Source of the DNA: Bufo bufo
Lineage: Eukaryota > Chordata > Amphibia > Anura > Bufonidae
Direction of reading: 5' to 3'
Assembly (NCBI RefSeq): GCF_905171765.1
Contig: NC_053398.1
Coordinates: 51,520,338 to 51,584,337, forward strand
DNA: 64,000 nt
Shown: piece after piece, positions 1 to 10,923 of the stretch
Layout of the letters: every line of letters starts with the position of its first letter
How positions within the stretch are numbered: the first letter of the stretch is position 1
Program-made: the position numbers and the translations under genes
The notes under the pieces: generated by a model
Told to the model about the DNA's origin: nothing
Seen by the model: the letters and a program-made list of their open reading frames with translations, nothing else
Database searches by the model: none

Positions 1-99
1 CTTTATCCCTGACCTGTCTGGTATGTTTTCTTTTAATATTACACCTACTTGCTACTTTGTGTTTGTCTATCACATAAAATCCCAGTAAAATACATTTAA

Positions 100-395
100 G
101 GGTCCATTCACACGTCTGTAGAATGGGTCCGGATCCGTTCCGCAATGTTGTGGAACGAATCCGGACCCATTCATTCTCTATGGGGCCGGAAGAGATGCAG
201 ACAGCATACAGTGGGTTGTCCGCATCCGCATTTCCGGAGCGGGGCCCCGACTTTCCGGTCTGCGGCTCCGAAAAATAAAAAATAGAACATTTCCTATTCT
301 TGTCTGCAATTGCGGACAAGAATAGGCAGTTCTATGGAGGTGCCGGCCGGGTGAATTGCGGATCCGCAATACACTACGGACGTGTGAATGGACCC
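100..395. mobile_element. Foldback MITE, TAA-flanked (PIF/Harbinger-like)
   Basis: The terminal inverted repeat GGGTCCATTCACACGTC reads GACGTGTGAATGGACCC at the other end. Both ends are bordered by TAA (97-99 and 396-398), which fits the TWA target of PIF/Harbinger elements. There is no coding capacity. The right TAA is shared with the next element. Confidence 0.75.
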
Positions 396-398
396 TAA

Positions 399-635
399 GG
401 CTACATTCACACGACCGTAATGTTTTACGGTCTGCAAATCACAGATCCGCAAAACACGGAAGCATTTTGCGGACTGCACATGGCTGTCGCGATATAGAAA
501 ATGTCTATTCTTGTCCGCGATTGCTCTATGTTCCATATTTTTGTGGGGCCATGGAACGTTCTGTTGTCTGCATCTTTTGTGGCCCCATTGGAATGAATGG
601 GTCCTCACCTGCTCCACAAAATTGTGAATGTACCC
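399..635. mobile_element. Foldback MITE, TAA-flanked
   Basis: The left end GGCTACATTCACACGACCG and right end TTGTGAATGTACCC are imperfect inverted repeats between TAA at 396-398 and 636-638. The interior has the ACGGTCTGCAAA and CCCATTGGAATGAATGGG motifs seen in related MITEs. Confidence 0.72.
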
Positions 636-1195
636 TAAGTTTGTGGGTGTAAAGTGAAAAAATGTGGAAATGCTCAAGGGGTATGGATACTTTTTCAAAA
701 CACTATATATATATACTGAGGACACTGCAGGGGTTGGGGTTTTAACTTAACCAATGAAATTCATCTGTTTTTAATAGCCACTTTTAAAGGCCATTAAAAA
801 TGGATGCAAAACGGCCATTACAAACAGACAGATGGACAGAAAATGGATGCACAAATGCTTGAAAAATGTCCATGAAAAACTTTTTTTAAACTGTTGTTTT
901 TTTGGTGCATGTAGACGAAGTACTTTCAAGACTGGTAAGACTTGTGACTATACAACTAACTACAGACTCCAATATCAAGTCGATATCTAATTTTTTTTTC
1001 TACTTTCAGAGACCAGAAATCCAAACTTAAAACGGAAAAGGAACCTGAACATGGCACCAAACTATAATCCACATCACATTTCACAGGAGAACTCAAGAGT
1101 TTCAGAAGGCCCCGTGGAACACCGAAGAAGCCAGTCTTTTGCCAAATTTTTATTTGAATCATTACCTCTTTTAAAGAGTAACCTGTCAGCTGCAT
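636..1195. other. Intergenic stretch without recognised features
   Basis: AT-rich sequence with a short TA run near 708-716 and no convincing coding or repeat structure. Confidence 0.5.
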
Positions 1196-2129
1196 TAAAG
1201 GGATTGTGTCACTTCAGCAAATGGCATTTATCATATAGAGAAAGTTAATACAAGGCACTTACGAATGTATTTTTATTATCCATATTGCCTCCTTTGCTGG
1301 TTTGATTCATTTTTCCATCACATTATACAATGCTCGTGTCCATGGTTACGACTAGGGATGAGCAAATCGACTTCAGATGAAACATCCGAAGTCGATTCTC
1401 ATAAAACTTTGTTCTAATACTGTACGGAGAATGAGCTCTGTACAGTATTAGAATGTATTGGCTCCAATGAGCTGAAGTTATTGCTTCGCAAGACTTCGCG
1501 CAATAACTTCATAAATTAATTCGTACTGAAAAAAAACATTTCCTAAACTTGGGTTCGGTTCCAAGGAACCACTTGGAACCGAACCCTAGTTCGGGAAATG
1601 TTTTTTTACAGTACAAATTAATTTATGAAGTTATAACTTCGGCTCATCGGAGCCAATACATTTTAATACTGTACAGAGCTCCTTCTCCGTACAGTATTAG
1701 AACAAAGTTTTATGAGAATCGACTTCGGATGTTTCATCCGAAGTCGATTCGCTCATCCCTAGTTACAACCACCCTGCAATCCATCAGTGGTGGCCAGTCT
1801 ATGTGAGCTCCTGGCCACCAGAGAAACCGGCGCTTTTTTTCTATAGTGTGCATGCACGGCCACTGCTGATGGATTGCATGGTGGTCATAACCATGGAAAT
1901 GAGCAGTGTACAATGTGATGGAAAAGTGAATCCAGCCAGCCAAGGAGACAATCATGTTTCATCTGAAGTCGATTCGCTCATCCCTAGTCGTAACCATGGA
2001 TACGAGCATGGAAAAATGAATCAAGCTAGCAAAGGAGGCAATATGGATAATAAAAATACACTAGTAAGTGCTTTGTACTAACTTTCTCTACAAGAGAGAT
2101 GCTACTTGCTGAAGTGACCCAACCCCTTT
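1196..2129. repeat. Large foldback repeat with nested insertion
   Basis: The left arm AAAGGGATTGTGTCACTTCA pairs with the right arm ending GAAGTGACCCAACCCCTTT. Long arm stretches pair, for example GGAGGCAATATGGATAATAA on the right. The element is interrupted by the hAT-type MITE at 1353-1761. The right arm carries a second, truncated piece of the same MITE family near 1955-1986. Confidence 0.72.
1353..1761. mobile_element. Foldback MITE, TAGGGATGAG family, hAT-type
   Basis: The whole element is palindromic, from TAGGGATGAGCAAATCGAC to its complement ending GCTCATCCCTA. It is flanked by 8-bp duplications GTTACGAC and GTTACAAC with one mismatch. The other copy at 18495-18777 has a perfect 8-bp duplication. 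Eight-bp duplications fit the hAT superfamily. Confidence 0.75.
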
Positions 2130-3779
2130 AAGCTGCTTTTTCTAAGGGCAACAGAAAATAGTGGCAGACACACAGGTGACAGACGATTAAATCAAATTGT
2201 TAATGTGCAGTGTTTTTTGAGAAGAAAGGGTTTGTCCTATGAAAATGAACTATCACCCACAGGATAGGTGATAAATATTAGATTGTGATGATCCAACTGC
2301 TGGTATCTGTGGAGTGGTAGTGTGCATGTCAACCACTGCTCCATTCACTTCTATGGGAGAGACAGAGCGCCTATTCTGTGGATCGGTGATGAATCATTTT
2401 TGTGGAATAAAACCTTCAATTGTTAACATGACAGCCAGTGATGTCAGCTGAAAGTCCAAAGTATTTATGATATGCAGACTCCCCCTCTCGCACCTACCCT
2501 CCAGCTGCTGATAGGGAGAAAATCGGTCAATCAGTGACTGGGGTGGGAGAGCCTGCACATCTACAGTACAATGGACCTCTCACTGGCAGCGCTAGCTGAA
2601 TGCTGCTAGGATTGAGAAGTTGGAAAAAGTACACAAGTTTATGCCTTTATGTTGCCCTCTGTACAGCAGCAGGAGGAATGCTTACAGGTCTGTGAGGGAC
2701 TCTCTTCTACCCGAGGATTCATAAGTCAAATATTCTGACTTCACCCACATATGACCGAAATTGGGTATATCCCTTTAATAAAGCACCACATGGCCGTTCC
2801 AGCTATGTTTCCATTTACCTTATGCGTGCCATATTCTTCAGTAAACTACTATACCAATGTATTGTAATTTAATTGATGATCCACCCTTGGGTTTGCAAAA
2901 CTTCAAATGCAATGATATAAGGCTGTTCATAGATGCATCGACTGACACTAGGAATGATCGAATTGATTCGTCACATCACCAAGAGGTCTTCCCCAGTGAG
3001 GGTATTCTGACTCCGATTGTTGTAATAGCGATTTATCCCTAGTGAGACCTCTATGCCTGGCCTGTATAAGCAGATATAATGACTGCGGACAATCCTTATC
3101 AGATAGCTTGAACTCACCAACAACGAGTTTATCCGTGGAAGTTGCTTTATTCTGTAAGCCAGATAACAGAGTACAGCAGAACAGATGGATTGTGGTGGTG
3201 CGCAGTCAAAAGATGATGCTTTTGCAAGCTTACATGAGAATACATGTGTGCCTTGAGCAAATGCCTGGAGCAGAATGAAGATACAGGAAGTGAGGTACAC
3301 AGAAGAAGGGGTGGAGCAATGAAAAGAAATGAGTCACAGATATAACAGAAAAACAAATGCATTACCAAAAACGACCACTAGATGGAAGCATATGACCAAA
3401 TATAGAATATATGAATGGTTCAACGAATTAAACTATATAAATCTAACTGCGTAGCAGCACAGAGGGGCTGTCTCTGCAGGTGAAGAGACACCCACCTGTT
3501 GCTTCATCGACAGGGTGGACATCTTATCTGGCCCTAATAATCTTGCTCCTGCTTCCTGGGGCAGCGACTGTTTAGCGGCCCATGTGCCCTAGCTGCTCCA
3601 TCAGCAGAAGCAAAGCCCCTGTGCTTGTGCCGCTACTCGGAGCAGAGGTGCAGGAGCAAGATTGTCAGAGCCAGGTGAGACATTCAGCGCTGTCAAAAAA
3701 GTGGCAGGTTGGTGCTTCTTCATCTGTGGGGACAGCGCCTCACAGGTGGACTCGTTAGATTAGATTTGCTTATAACTAA
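2130..3779. other. Intergenic stretch, degenerate repeats only
   Basis: Around 2235-2380 there is a decayed copy of the foldback family containing CCACAGGATAGG and CCATTCACTTCTATGGG. The remainder shows no exon-like open frames with splice sites and no recognised RNA gene. Confidence 0.45.
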
Positions 3780-3964
3780 GGCCTAATTCACACTTCATTT
3801 ATTTGAGCATTGATTTCCATCAGTGATTGTGAGCCACAACCAGGTGCGGGTCGAAAACACAGAACAGCTGCAGATCTTTCCCTTATACCTTATCTCAGTG
3901 TAGGCTTCACTACTGGTTTTGGCTCACAATAACTGATGGAAATAACTGATGTGTGAAGTGGGCC
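3780..3964. mobile_element. MITE, TAA-flanked, TTTCCATCAGTGA family
   Basis: Ends GGCCTAATTCACACTTCA and GTGTGAAGTGGGCC are inverted repeats between TAA at 3777-3779 and 3965-3967. The interior has GATTTCCATCAGTGATTGTG and its complement. Related copies lie at 45677-45871 and 45876-46050. Confidence 0.75.
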
Positions 3965-3967
3965 TAA

Positions 3968-4278
3968 GGCCTCATGTACACGACCATTGTGTGTTTTGCG
4001 GTCCGCAAAAGACGAATGGTGTCCGTGTGTGTTCCGCAATTTGCGTAACGGCACGGACAGCCTTTAATATAACTGCCTATTCTTGTCCGCAAAACGCAGA
4101 CAAGAATAGGACAGGTTATATTTTTTGGGTGGACCACAGAACGGAACAACGGATGCGGACAGCACACGGAGTGCTGTCCGCATCTTTTGCGGCCCCATTG
4201 AAGTGAATGGGTCCGCATCCAAGCCGCCAAGACTGCGGCTCGGATGCGGACCAAAACAACGGCCGTGTGCATGAGGCC
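3968..4278. mobile_element. Foldback MITE, TAA-flanked, GGCCTCATGYACACGAC family
   Basis: Ends GGCCTCATGTACACGACC and GGCCGTGTGCATGAGGCC are inverted repeats. TAA lies at 3965-3967 (shared with the preceding MITE) and 4279-4281. The interior has CGGTCCGCAAAA and CCCATTGAAGTGAATGGG. Copies of this family lie at 7592-7899 and 21728-21937. Confidence 0.8.
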
Positions 4279-4495
4279 TAAGGCATATAAGGCATATATT
4301 TGATTTTCTTTTCGATTTTAAAGGGAACCTGTCATCAACTTTATGCTGAAGTAGTGACAGAAATGCTGATTTCAGCGGTGTTACACACATCAGCTACAAG
4401 CAAGTGGTTGCCGAGAACCAGCATCATAATCATTGCAGTCCAGGCCTTGAAAAGAGTCAAATCTACTTAAGAGTCATGGTTATTCATAATTAGTG

Positions 4496-4811
4496 ATGGC
4501 CAGTTCGCAGTGTTCGCCCGCGAACACTGCGATCTGCCATCTTAACTGACAAGTCCGGCGAGGCACAGGTAAGTCCTTACCTGTGCCTGTGCGCGAGCCG
4601 GTCTGAAATGAAATGCGGTCTCCGGGAGCAGGCCGTTCCGAGAACGGCCCCCGGAGGTTGTTCTTAGAACTGCCTGCTCCCGGAGACCGCATTTCATTTC
4701 AGACCGGCTCGCGCACAGGCACAGGTAAGGACTTACCTGTGCATCGCCGGATTGTCAGTTAAGATGGCAGATCGCATGTGTTTGCGGGCGAACACTGCGA
4801 ACTGGCCATCA
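4496..4811. repeat. Inner GC-rich palindrome
   Basis: GATGGCCAGTTCGCAGTGTT at the left is the complement of the right end AACACTGCGAACTGGCCATC. The arms continue through GACCGGCTCGCGCACAGGCA to a centre near 4650. It is a near-perfect hairpin-forming repeat with no coding signal. Confidence 0.72.
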
Positions 4812-5027
4812 CTGTTCATAATCTCCTGCTCTCCCCGCCCATCTGCTGATGATTGGCAGTTCTCTCCTAGACTCTTCTCAGGTAGATGTGACTCTTTTCC
4901 AGGCATGGGCTGCAATGGTTATGATGCTGGTTCTCAGCAACCACTTACTATTAGCTCATGAGTGACACACCGCTGAGATCAGCATTTCTGTCACTACTTG
5001 ATACTGCCCTCAGTAAGGTCAGCATAA

Positions 5028-5456
5028 GGCCTCTTTCACATGAACGTATGGCTTTTTCAGTGTTTTGCGGTCCGTTTTGAACGGATCCGTTGTTCCGTTT
5101 TTTGTTTCCGTTCCATTTTTCCGTATGGCATATACAGTATACAGTAATTACATAGAAAAAATTGGGCTGGGCATAACATTTTCAATAGATGGCTCTGCAA
5201 AAAACGGAACGGATACGGAAGACATACGAATGCATTTCCGTATGTGTTCCGTTTTTTTTGAAGACCCATTGACTTGAATGGAGCCACGGAACGTGATTTG
5301 CGGGCAATAATAGGACATGTTCTATCTTTTAACGGAACGGAAAAACGGAAATATGGAAACGGAATGCATACGGAGTACATTCCGTTTTTTTTTGCGGAAC
5401 CATTGAAATGAATGGTTCCGTATACGGACCATATAAGGAACGCAAAAAAAGAGGCC
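5028..5456. mobile_element. Foldback MITE nested in the AAGGGAACC repeat
   Basis: It begins GGCCTCTTTCACATGAACG and ends AAAAAAGAGGCC between TAA at 5025-5027 and 5457-5459. The interior is rich in CGGAACGGAAAC-type motifs and has AACCATTGAAATGAATGGTT near the right end. Confidence 0.74.
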
Positions 5457-5483
5457 TAAAGTTGATGACAGGTTCCCTTTAAG

Positions 5484-6164
5484 ATCCGGCAGAGGATCTC
5501 GAAACCGGAGGAAAACACTTCAGTTTGATTTAATACAACTGGCTGCATCCGTTCCGTTCCGATGCGGTTGTATTAAATTGAAAATGAACAAACCAGATCC
5601 GGCACTAACACTATTGTAAATCACTGGGCACCGGATCCAGTTTTTTCCTGTCTGACAAAAACGGATCTTTGACTTAGGGTGGGTTCACATCACGTTTCTG
5701 CCATCCGTTTGATGTATATATTGTAAAAAAAAAAAAAAAAAAAAGATAAAAAAGCGTAGCAAAGCGCACTTTGTACCCTGCAGAGTCCAGTAAAAAAAAG
5801 TATAAAATTTTTTTTTTTTACAATGAAACTCTACGGTGAATGGATGCCACTGTATGGCATCAGTCTGAGGCATCCGTTAACGCATACGTGTTTTTTTTAA
5901 TGTGTTAAACAGATGGCAAAAACATGATGTGACCCCACCCAGCATTACAATGTTTTTAGCGCCACATCTGGCTTGTTCAGTTTCGCAAACCGGTTTTGTG
6001 TCTGGTCACAGATTGCAAGAAACCAGAACGGAGTGCATTCTGGTCCGGTGTGGTCAGCTTTGTCTCCATTGACAATGAATGGGGACAGAACTGAAGCATT
6101 TTCCTCCGGTTTTGAGATCCTCTGCCGGGTCTCCAAAGAAAACTGCCTATTTGAAAGTAGCCTA
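5484..6164. repeat. Foldback repeat interrupted by a MITE
   Basis: GGCAGAGGATCTCGAAACCG at the left pairs with CGGTTTTGAGATCCTCTGCC near 6107-6126. The right part ends GAAAGTAGCC|TAA, like the family at 51196-51659. The MITE 5677-5940 sits between the arms. Confidence 0.6.
5677..5940. mobile_element. MITE, GGGTGGGTTCACATCACG ends
   Basis: The left end GGGTGGGTTCACATCACG pairs with ATGATGTGACCCCACCC at the right. TTA is present at the left border only. The interior has A- and T-runs near 5726-5745 and 5797-5820. Confidence 0.65.
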
Positions 6165-6689
6165 AGTAACGCCATTGTGATGGAAGTTTTCAGATTTCTT
6201 CAGTAAGCGCGTACACGTTTTGCTCAGCTGTAAATGAGCTTTTTTTCTGATTACGTTTGAAGGTCAGACTGCTACAGCAACCAGTCTGAACACTGACCCA
6301 TTGAAGTCAAAGGCTATATTCACCATATACCGGAATGAGGACAGCTTTCTCCCAGGAAGCAGCGCTCGGCGTACTTTAACTGTATGGGATGGTGGGATTC
6401 GGCGCCACTAGACGCAGCGCCAGAACCCAAAGTATCTTGAAAGCTCAGGTGCTTCTCAAAAGGGTGCACAGCTTCTACCAAATTGGGAGGACCCTTACAT
6501 AGGTTTGTGGCAATGAAAGAAAACCTATGGGCTATGCACTGCACACGCCACAACCTCCCACTTCCACAATAGGATATCCATGTGTCAGGTTTTTCTTCAC
6601 AGACCTTCTGTCAAATCACAGCATGTTCTATTGTCTCTCTGTTTTTCACAGTGGACCGGCCCATTCAAGTCAATGGCTCCTTTATATTA

Positions 6690-6840
6690 TTATTGGGGCA
6701 GATTTATCAAAACAGTCTAGATGAAAAACTCTGTGTTACCCACAGCGACCAATCACAGCACAGTTTTCATTTTACCAGAGCAGGCTATGAAATGAAAACA
6801 GTGCTCTGATTGGTTGCTCTGGGTAGGAAAGACCATTCAC
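6690..6840. repeat. Palindromic repeat with GGGGCAGATTTATCAAAAC
   Basis: GCGACCAATCACAGCACAGT at 6745 pairs with GTGCTCTGATTGGTTGCTCT near 6802. The repeat is familiar from frog genomes but has no assigned superfamily here. Confidence 0.5.
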
Positions 6841-6910
6841 CTGTACTTAATGCAGGGCTAAAAACCGCATTGCGAAACTGCGGCAGTTCATGTTCACGTG
6901 TCTAAAATAC

Positions 6911-7110
6911 TATTTCTAGGTTCGAATCCGACCAAGGACAACATCTGCGTGGCGGTTATATGTTCTCCCTGCGCTTGTGTGGGTTTCCCCCTGGTCCTCC
7001 ACACTGATCGGGAACTTAGATTGTGAGCTCCATTGGGGAAGTGAGTGATGACAAGGTCTGTACAGCGCTGTGGAATAAGTCAGCGCTATAGAAGCGAGTA
7101 AAATGAATAT
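6911..7110 (+). mobile_element. tRNA-derived SINE with L2-like 3' tail
   Basis: A tRNA B box (GGTTCGAATCC) is followed by GACCAAGGACAACATCTGCG, TATGTTCTCCCTGCGCTTGT and TTAGATTGTGAGCTCCATTG. The tail CAGCGCTGTGGAATAAGTCA and GCGCTATAGAAG resembles the 3' end of L2 LINEs. The tRNA head is truncated. This is a SINE remnant, not a tRNA gene. Confidence 0.65.
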
Positions 7111-7591
7111 GTCCAGACACCCTTAGGGTATGTTCACACATGGCATCTGTGCTACGTAGAAAATCTGCAATGGAATCCACACATAACATGACCTGTGGTG
7201 TGGTTTCTAAATCCACAGCATGTCGATTTCTGTCACCGATTTCATGCTTTGCAGGGGGTGAAGTCGTCAGCAGTGTTTGTGCTACGAATTTGCTGTACAC
7301 TTAATGGAGGATTGCCGCTACGGTATACGGCATCCACACTGCCAGACACGTGCCCTAAATGTTTCCTACTGACAATACAGATTGCATTTTCCACTCTTTA
7401 GATATTGATGACCTATCCTCCATCAATATTAGGAGGGTGTGGATCCGACACCCGGTCAGCAGCTTTCTGCAGTCCCTGAAAACAAGACCGTGGACAGAGC
7501 CTGAAGCAGAAGCCTCCATCACTGTGTAGAGGCCGCGCCGGCGTACTGCAGCTCAGCTCCTATTCGCTTGTTATTGACACCTTCAACCTAA

Positions 7592-7899
7592 CGGCTCATG
7601 CACACCACCGCATCGTGTTTTACGGTCCACAAAATGCAGATCCGCAAAGCACGGATGCCCCTGTGTGCGTTCCACAATTTTCGGAACAGAGTTGGACGCC
7701 CATAATAGAAATGCCTATTCTTGTCCACAAAACTGACACTTTTTTTTGTGGGGCCACGAAATGGACATAAGGATGCAAACAGAACACGGAGTGCTGTCCG
7801 CATCTTTTGCGGCCCCATTGAAGTGAATGGGTCTGCACCTGAGCCGCAAAATATTTGGCTCGGATGCAGAACCCAAACAACGTTCCTGTGCATGAGGCC
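7592..7899. mobile_element. Foldback MITE, GGCTCATGCACACSACC family
   Basis: Ends CGGCTCATGCACACCACCG and TGTGCATGAGGCC lie between TAA at 7589-7591 and 7900-7902. The interior has TTTTACGGTCCACAAAATGC and CCCATTGAAGTGAATGGG, as in 3968-4278. Confidence 0.76.
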
Positions 7900-7929
7900 T
7901 AATGCTGTTTTTACTCCACATTTGCTTGT

Positions 7930-8280
7930 TGTATGTATTTAATTTGTTAAAAAATTGTATATTGGATATATTTCTACACAGTTATTAGATCTCCCCTCAG
8001 TTGTCTTTTTCTAAACCTAATTTTGATAATCTTTCAGGGTACTGTAGTCCACCCACTCCAGTTATTACTTTAGTTGCCCTCCTCTGGACCTTCTCCAGCT
8101 CTGCTATGTCTGCCTTGTTCACTGGAGCCCAGAACTGTACACAGTACTCCATGTGTGGTCTGACTACTGATTTGTAAAGTGGTAGGACTATGTTCTCATC
8201 ACGGGCATCTATGCCCCTTTTGATGTAACCCGTTATCTTACTGGCTTTGGCGGCAGCTGCCTGGAACTTTTTCCCCCTAA
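7930..8280 (-). pseudogene. LINE (CR1/L2-type) reverse transcriptase 3' fragment
   Basis: The minus strand reads VVRPHMEYCVQFWAPV and ELEKVQRRATKVITG, the block after the catalytic palm in CR1/L2/jockey-type LINEs, then breaks into stops after LGLEKDN. The same block (VRPHLEYCAQYW ... FERVQRRATKLV) is seen in the LINE at 37727-38815. It is a 5'-truncated, inactive fragment. Confidence 0.75.
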
Positions 8281-8560
8281 AATGAAGAAAATTAGCTTAT
8301 ACCTTATGAGGGTTTTAGCCTTCATCTGGATAGATTTTGCAGGATAACAGGCTGAACTGAACGGACGAATGTCTTTTTTTCAGCCTTACAGGCCGTGTTA
8401 ATATGTCAATTGTCTGCTGATTTTTTTTTAAATATCTAAACTGGTTAAAAACTCTGCTCTGACTAACATCTCAGTATATCTTTATAGTGGTTATAGCTCA
8501 GTTTTTTGCATAGACCTAGATTTAAAACTCACCATTTTTGCTGTGTGCTGTAACCACTTA

Positions 8561-8877
8561 GGCTCAGTTCAGACCTGAGCGTTTTACAGCGCGTTCCTAC
8601 GCGCTGTAAAACGCTCAACAAGGAGAAACCAATGCTTCCCTATGGGAATGGTTCTCACCTGGGCGTTTTACAGCGCGTACGATCACGCTGTAAAACGCCC
8701 GACGCTCAAACAAGTACATGAGCGTTTTTTGGGGCGTTTGTCGCGCGTTCCCGTACATAGACTTTCGGGAACGCGCGACAATGTGTGTTCACTTGTCTCT
8801 GTATGCGCGCTTGTAAACGCCCGTACAATCGCGCATACAGAGCGCTCCTTTCAGAACGCTCCGGTGTGAACCCAGCC
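8561..8877. mobile_element. Foldback MITE rich in GCGTTTTACAGCGCG
   Basis: It starts GGCTCAGTTCAGACCTGAGC and ends CGGTGTGAACCCAGCC, bordered by TTA at the left and TAA at the right. Several internal inverted copies of GAGCGTTTTACAGCGCG are present. Confidence 0.65.
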
Positions 8878-8962
8878 TAAGGGAAAGGTTAGGAGATTAC
8901 TGCATACAGGTATGTATTAAAAAGGGTTTTCCAGGAGTAGGGAATTGAGGGCCTGTCCTTAA

Positions 8963-9299
8963 AGCTAGGTCTACACGACGACATTTGTCGCGCGACAGAT
9001 AGGGCACAACCACACTGCAACATTTGTCGTGCAAAATTTTGTTGCACCAATGTCGCGCAACTATTTTTATAATGGCAGTCTATGGTGTTGCACTGCAACA
9101 TGCGACATGCTGCAACATGGATTTTCTTGCGACTGTTGCGTCGCAGTCGCAGCATGTCGCATGTTGCAGTGCGACACCATAGACTGCCATTATAAAAATT
9201 GTCGCGCGACATTGGTGCAACAAAATGTTGCACGACAAATGTTGCAGTGTGGTTGTGCCCTATCTGTCGCGCGACAAATGTCGTCGTGTAGACCTAGCC
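8963..9299. mobile_element. Near-perfect foldback MITE with TGTCGCGCGACA motifs
   Basis: The element is almost completely self-complementary, from GCTAGGTCTACACGACGACA to TGTCGTCGTGTAGACCTAGC, with the centre near 9125. TAA borders the right end. A diverged copy, split by a hAT, is at 43853-45641. Confidence 0.76.
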
Positions 9300-9300
9300 T

Positions 9301-9547
9301 AAAGGGGTTATCCAGGAATTCCGAAATAACCGAGCAATGTCTTGGCTATTTCCACCAGCCCCATAGAAGCGAATGGAGCAGTGGCTGCGCTTGTGCGGTG
9401 GGGCCTCTGAAAATAGCCAATAGTGCCGCTCAGCTATTTTCAGCGCTCCCATGGAATGAATGGAGGGCGGCCACGCACGCACCTATCAGACATTGGGGGC
9501 ATATCCTAGCAGTATAGCCCAAATGTCTGAAATGGGAATAACCCTTT
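9301..9547. repeat. Foldback repeat AAAGGGGTTATCC
   Basis: The left end AAAGGGGTTATCCAGGAATT is matched by GGGAATAACCCTTT at the right. The interior contains CCATAGAAGCGAATGGAG and CCATGGAATGAATGGAG. It abuts the preceding MITE. Confidence 0.65.
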
Positions 9548-10839
9548 AATGACATATAGATTCTGGGTTGTACTAGTATTGAGCTGTTTTTGACCTGGTG
9601 CTGTATATATCTACCATGTTTGGTTCTGGTGCTGAATATATATGTACCAAGCCCAGATCGCTACTTTTTATGTTCCTACTGCCCCCTGTTTGCTCACGGT
9701 CAGCATTTAAAGCTGTACTGAAATGTACTGTAGGGACTACTGTGCATGCACAAAAGAATCCTCTCCATTATGTTAGCACTGCACATTAGTCCGGATTGTA
9801 TATTTCACTGCAGCTTTGAGTGCTGACAACGGGGGAAAGGGAGACAATAGGACTCCTTACCTGCAGCACTGCTCATGTATTCATCCAGTCCTGAATGGTG
9901 GTGACAGCTTCCCTTCACATCGTAGATTAGCCATGCCCTATTATGCAACCCACACCCCTCAAAAAGGCCACTTCCATTTTCATACCTTCCAACCGTCTCG
10001 GATCTGGAAGGACAGCCATGGATTTTGGCAGCTGTCCCTCGGTGGCTGCGGTAAGTCCTGCTTTCCACTGTCTGTGTGTCTTCAGGATGCAGAAACAGTT
10101 GAACGGTGAAGCAGGGAGTCATCAACTTCTCCCTGCTCCACCAATCACCCGCCTGGTGCTCTCCCCAGCAGAAGGCGCAATGAAGTGACGTCATCTCTCT
10201 TGCATCTCGAGTGCATAGGCCGGGTAATGATAATCACCCCCGGCCTGCGTGCCCCACCCAGCAGGTGTGATGGCGTCATATTATTGTGCCCGTCTCTGGG
10301 GAGTGCAGGATATGCTCCATTCACCGGGGGTACGGGCCAGGTGAGTGTTTACAGGACAGGGGCTTCACTATTGTGGGATGGGCACTAAGGGGTATTAATG
10401 GGGACTGGGTAATATTGGACAATTATATTGGGCGGCGTTAAAGACGTGGCTTAGTGCAAAAAGAAACTGTCACGGCACGCTACTGCTCACACCACTGATA
10501 ACGTCCCTCCTAGGGCTTTTTTTTAGTTGGGAGGTATGTCACCCTCAGAAGGTCTCTCCCAGGATGACATCTGTGACCCATGTGTCCACCACGTCCATAG
10601 CTTTACTTCCCTGGTTTTCTGTATCCTATGAAAACTTTCAACAGATGCTCTTTTTTTTTTTTTAAGTTTTCCTGTCCCCATAATGGAACATTAAAACTGA
10701 GAAGCATGGCAGATGTGAACCTAGCCTTATCTGCTTATCTCTAGGGAGGACATGTAAAGATACACATCTCCACATACACACACGTTGAGCTCCTATCTAG
10801 GCACATGTTTTCTTTCCTTCTCTTTCTAACCTTCTCCCA
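9548..10839. other. Upstream intergenic stretch, nothing firmly assigned
   Basis: No coding exon or RNA gene was recognised. A possible right MITE end (GATGTGAACCTAGCC|TTA) lies at about 10715-10732 without a matching left end. The stretch just precedes the presumed ATG2A promoter. Confidence 0.45.
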
Positions 10840-10911
10840 GGCAGTTCTGGGTGTACCAATATGGCCGCCTCTGCAGTTCCCCTTTCACCTTCCTGACGCA
10901 CGTTGTTTACC

Positions 10912-10919
10912 TCACGTGA
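10912..10919. promoter_or_regulatory. E-box TCACGTGA, CLEAR-like, upstream of ATG2A
   Basis: The octamer TCACGTGA matches the core of the CLEAR element (GTCACGTGAC) bound by TFEB, TFE3 and MITF, which activate autophagy and lysosome genes. It lies about 455 bp before the ATG and overlaps an ATTGG (inverted CCAAT) box. Function is inferred. Confidence 0.5.
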
Positions 10920-10923
10920 TTGG
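10919..10923 (-). promoter_or_regulatory. Inverted CCAAT box
   Basis: ATTGG reads CCAAT on the minus strand. It directly follows the first E-box in the presumed promoter and is a possible NF-Y site. Confidence 0.4.

Larger units (their letters stand above)
4319..5483. repeat. Foldback repeat AAGGGAACCTGTCATC with two nested palindromes
   Basis: The left end AAGGGAACCTGTCATCAACT is matched by AGTTGATGACAGGTTCCCTT at the right. Inner arms also match around CAGAAATGCTGATTTCAGCG and its complement near 4976. The interior contains the palindrome 4496-4811 and the inserted MITE 5028-5456. Confidence 0.72.

Noticed and set aside
294..725. 143-codon minus-strand frame as a gene
   Set aside because: It lies across two foldback MITEs and has no recognised family or splice context.
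6911..6925. tRNA gene suggested by GGTTCGAATCC
   Set aside because: No A box or cloverleaf precedes it, and the following sequence is a SINE body with an L2-like tail.
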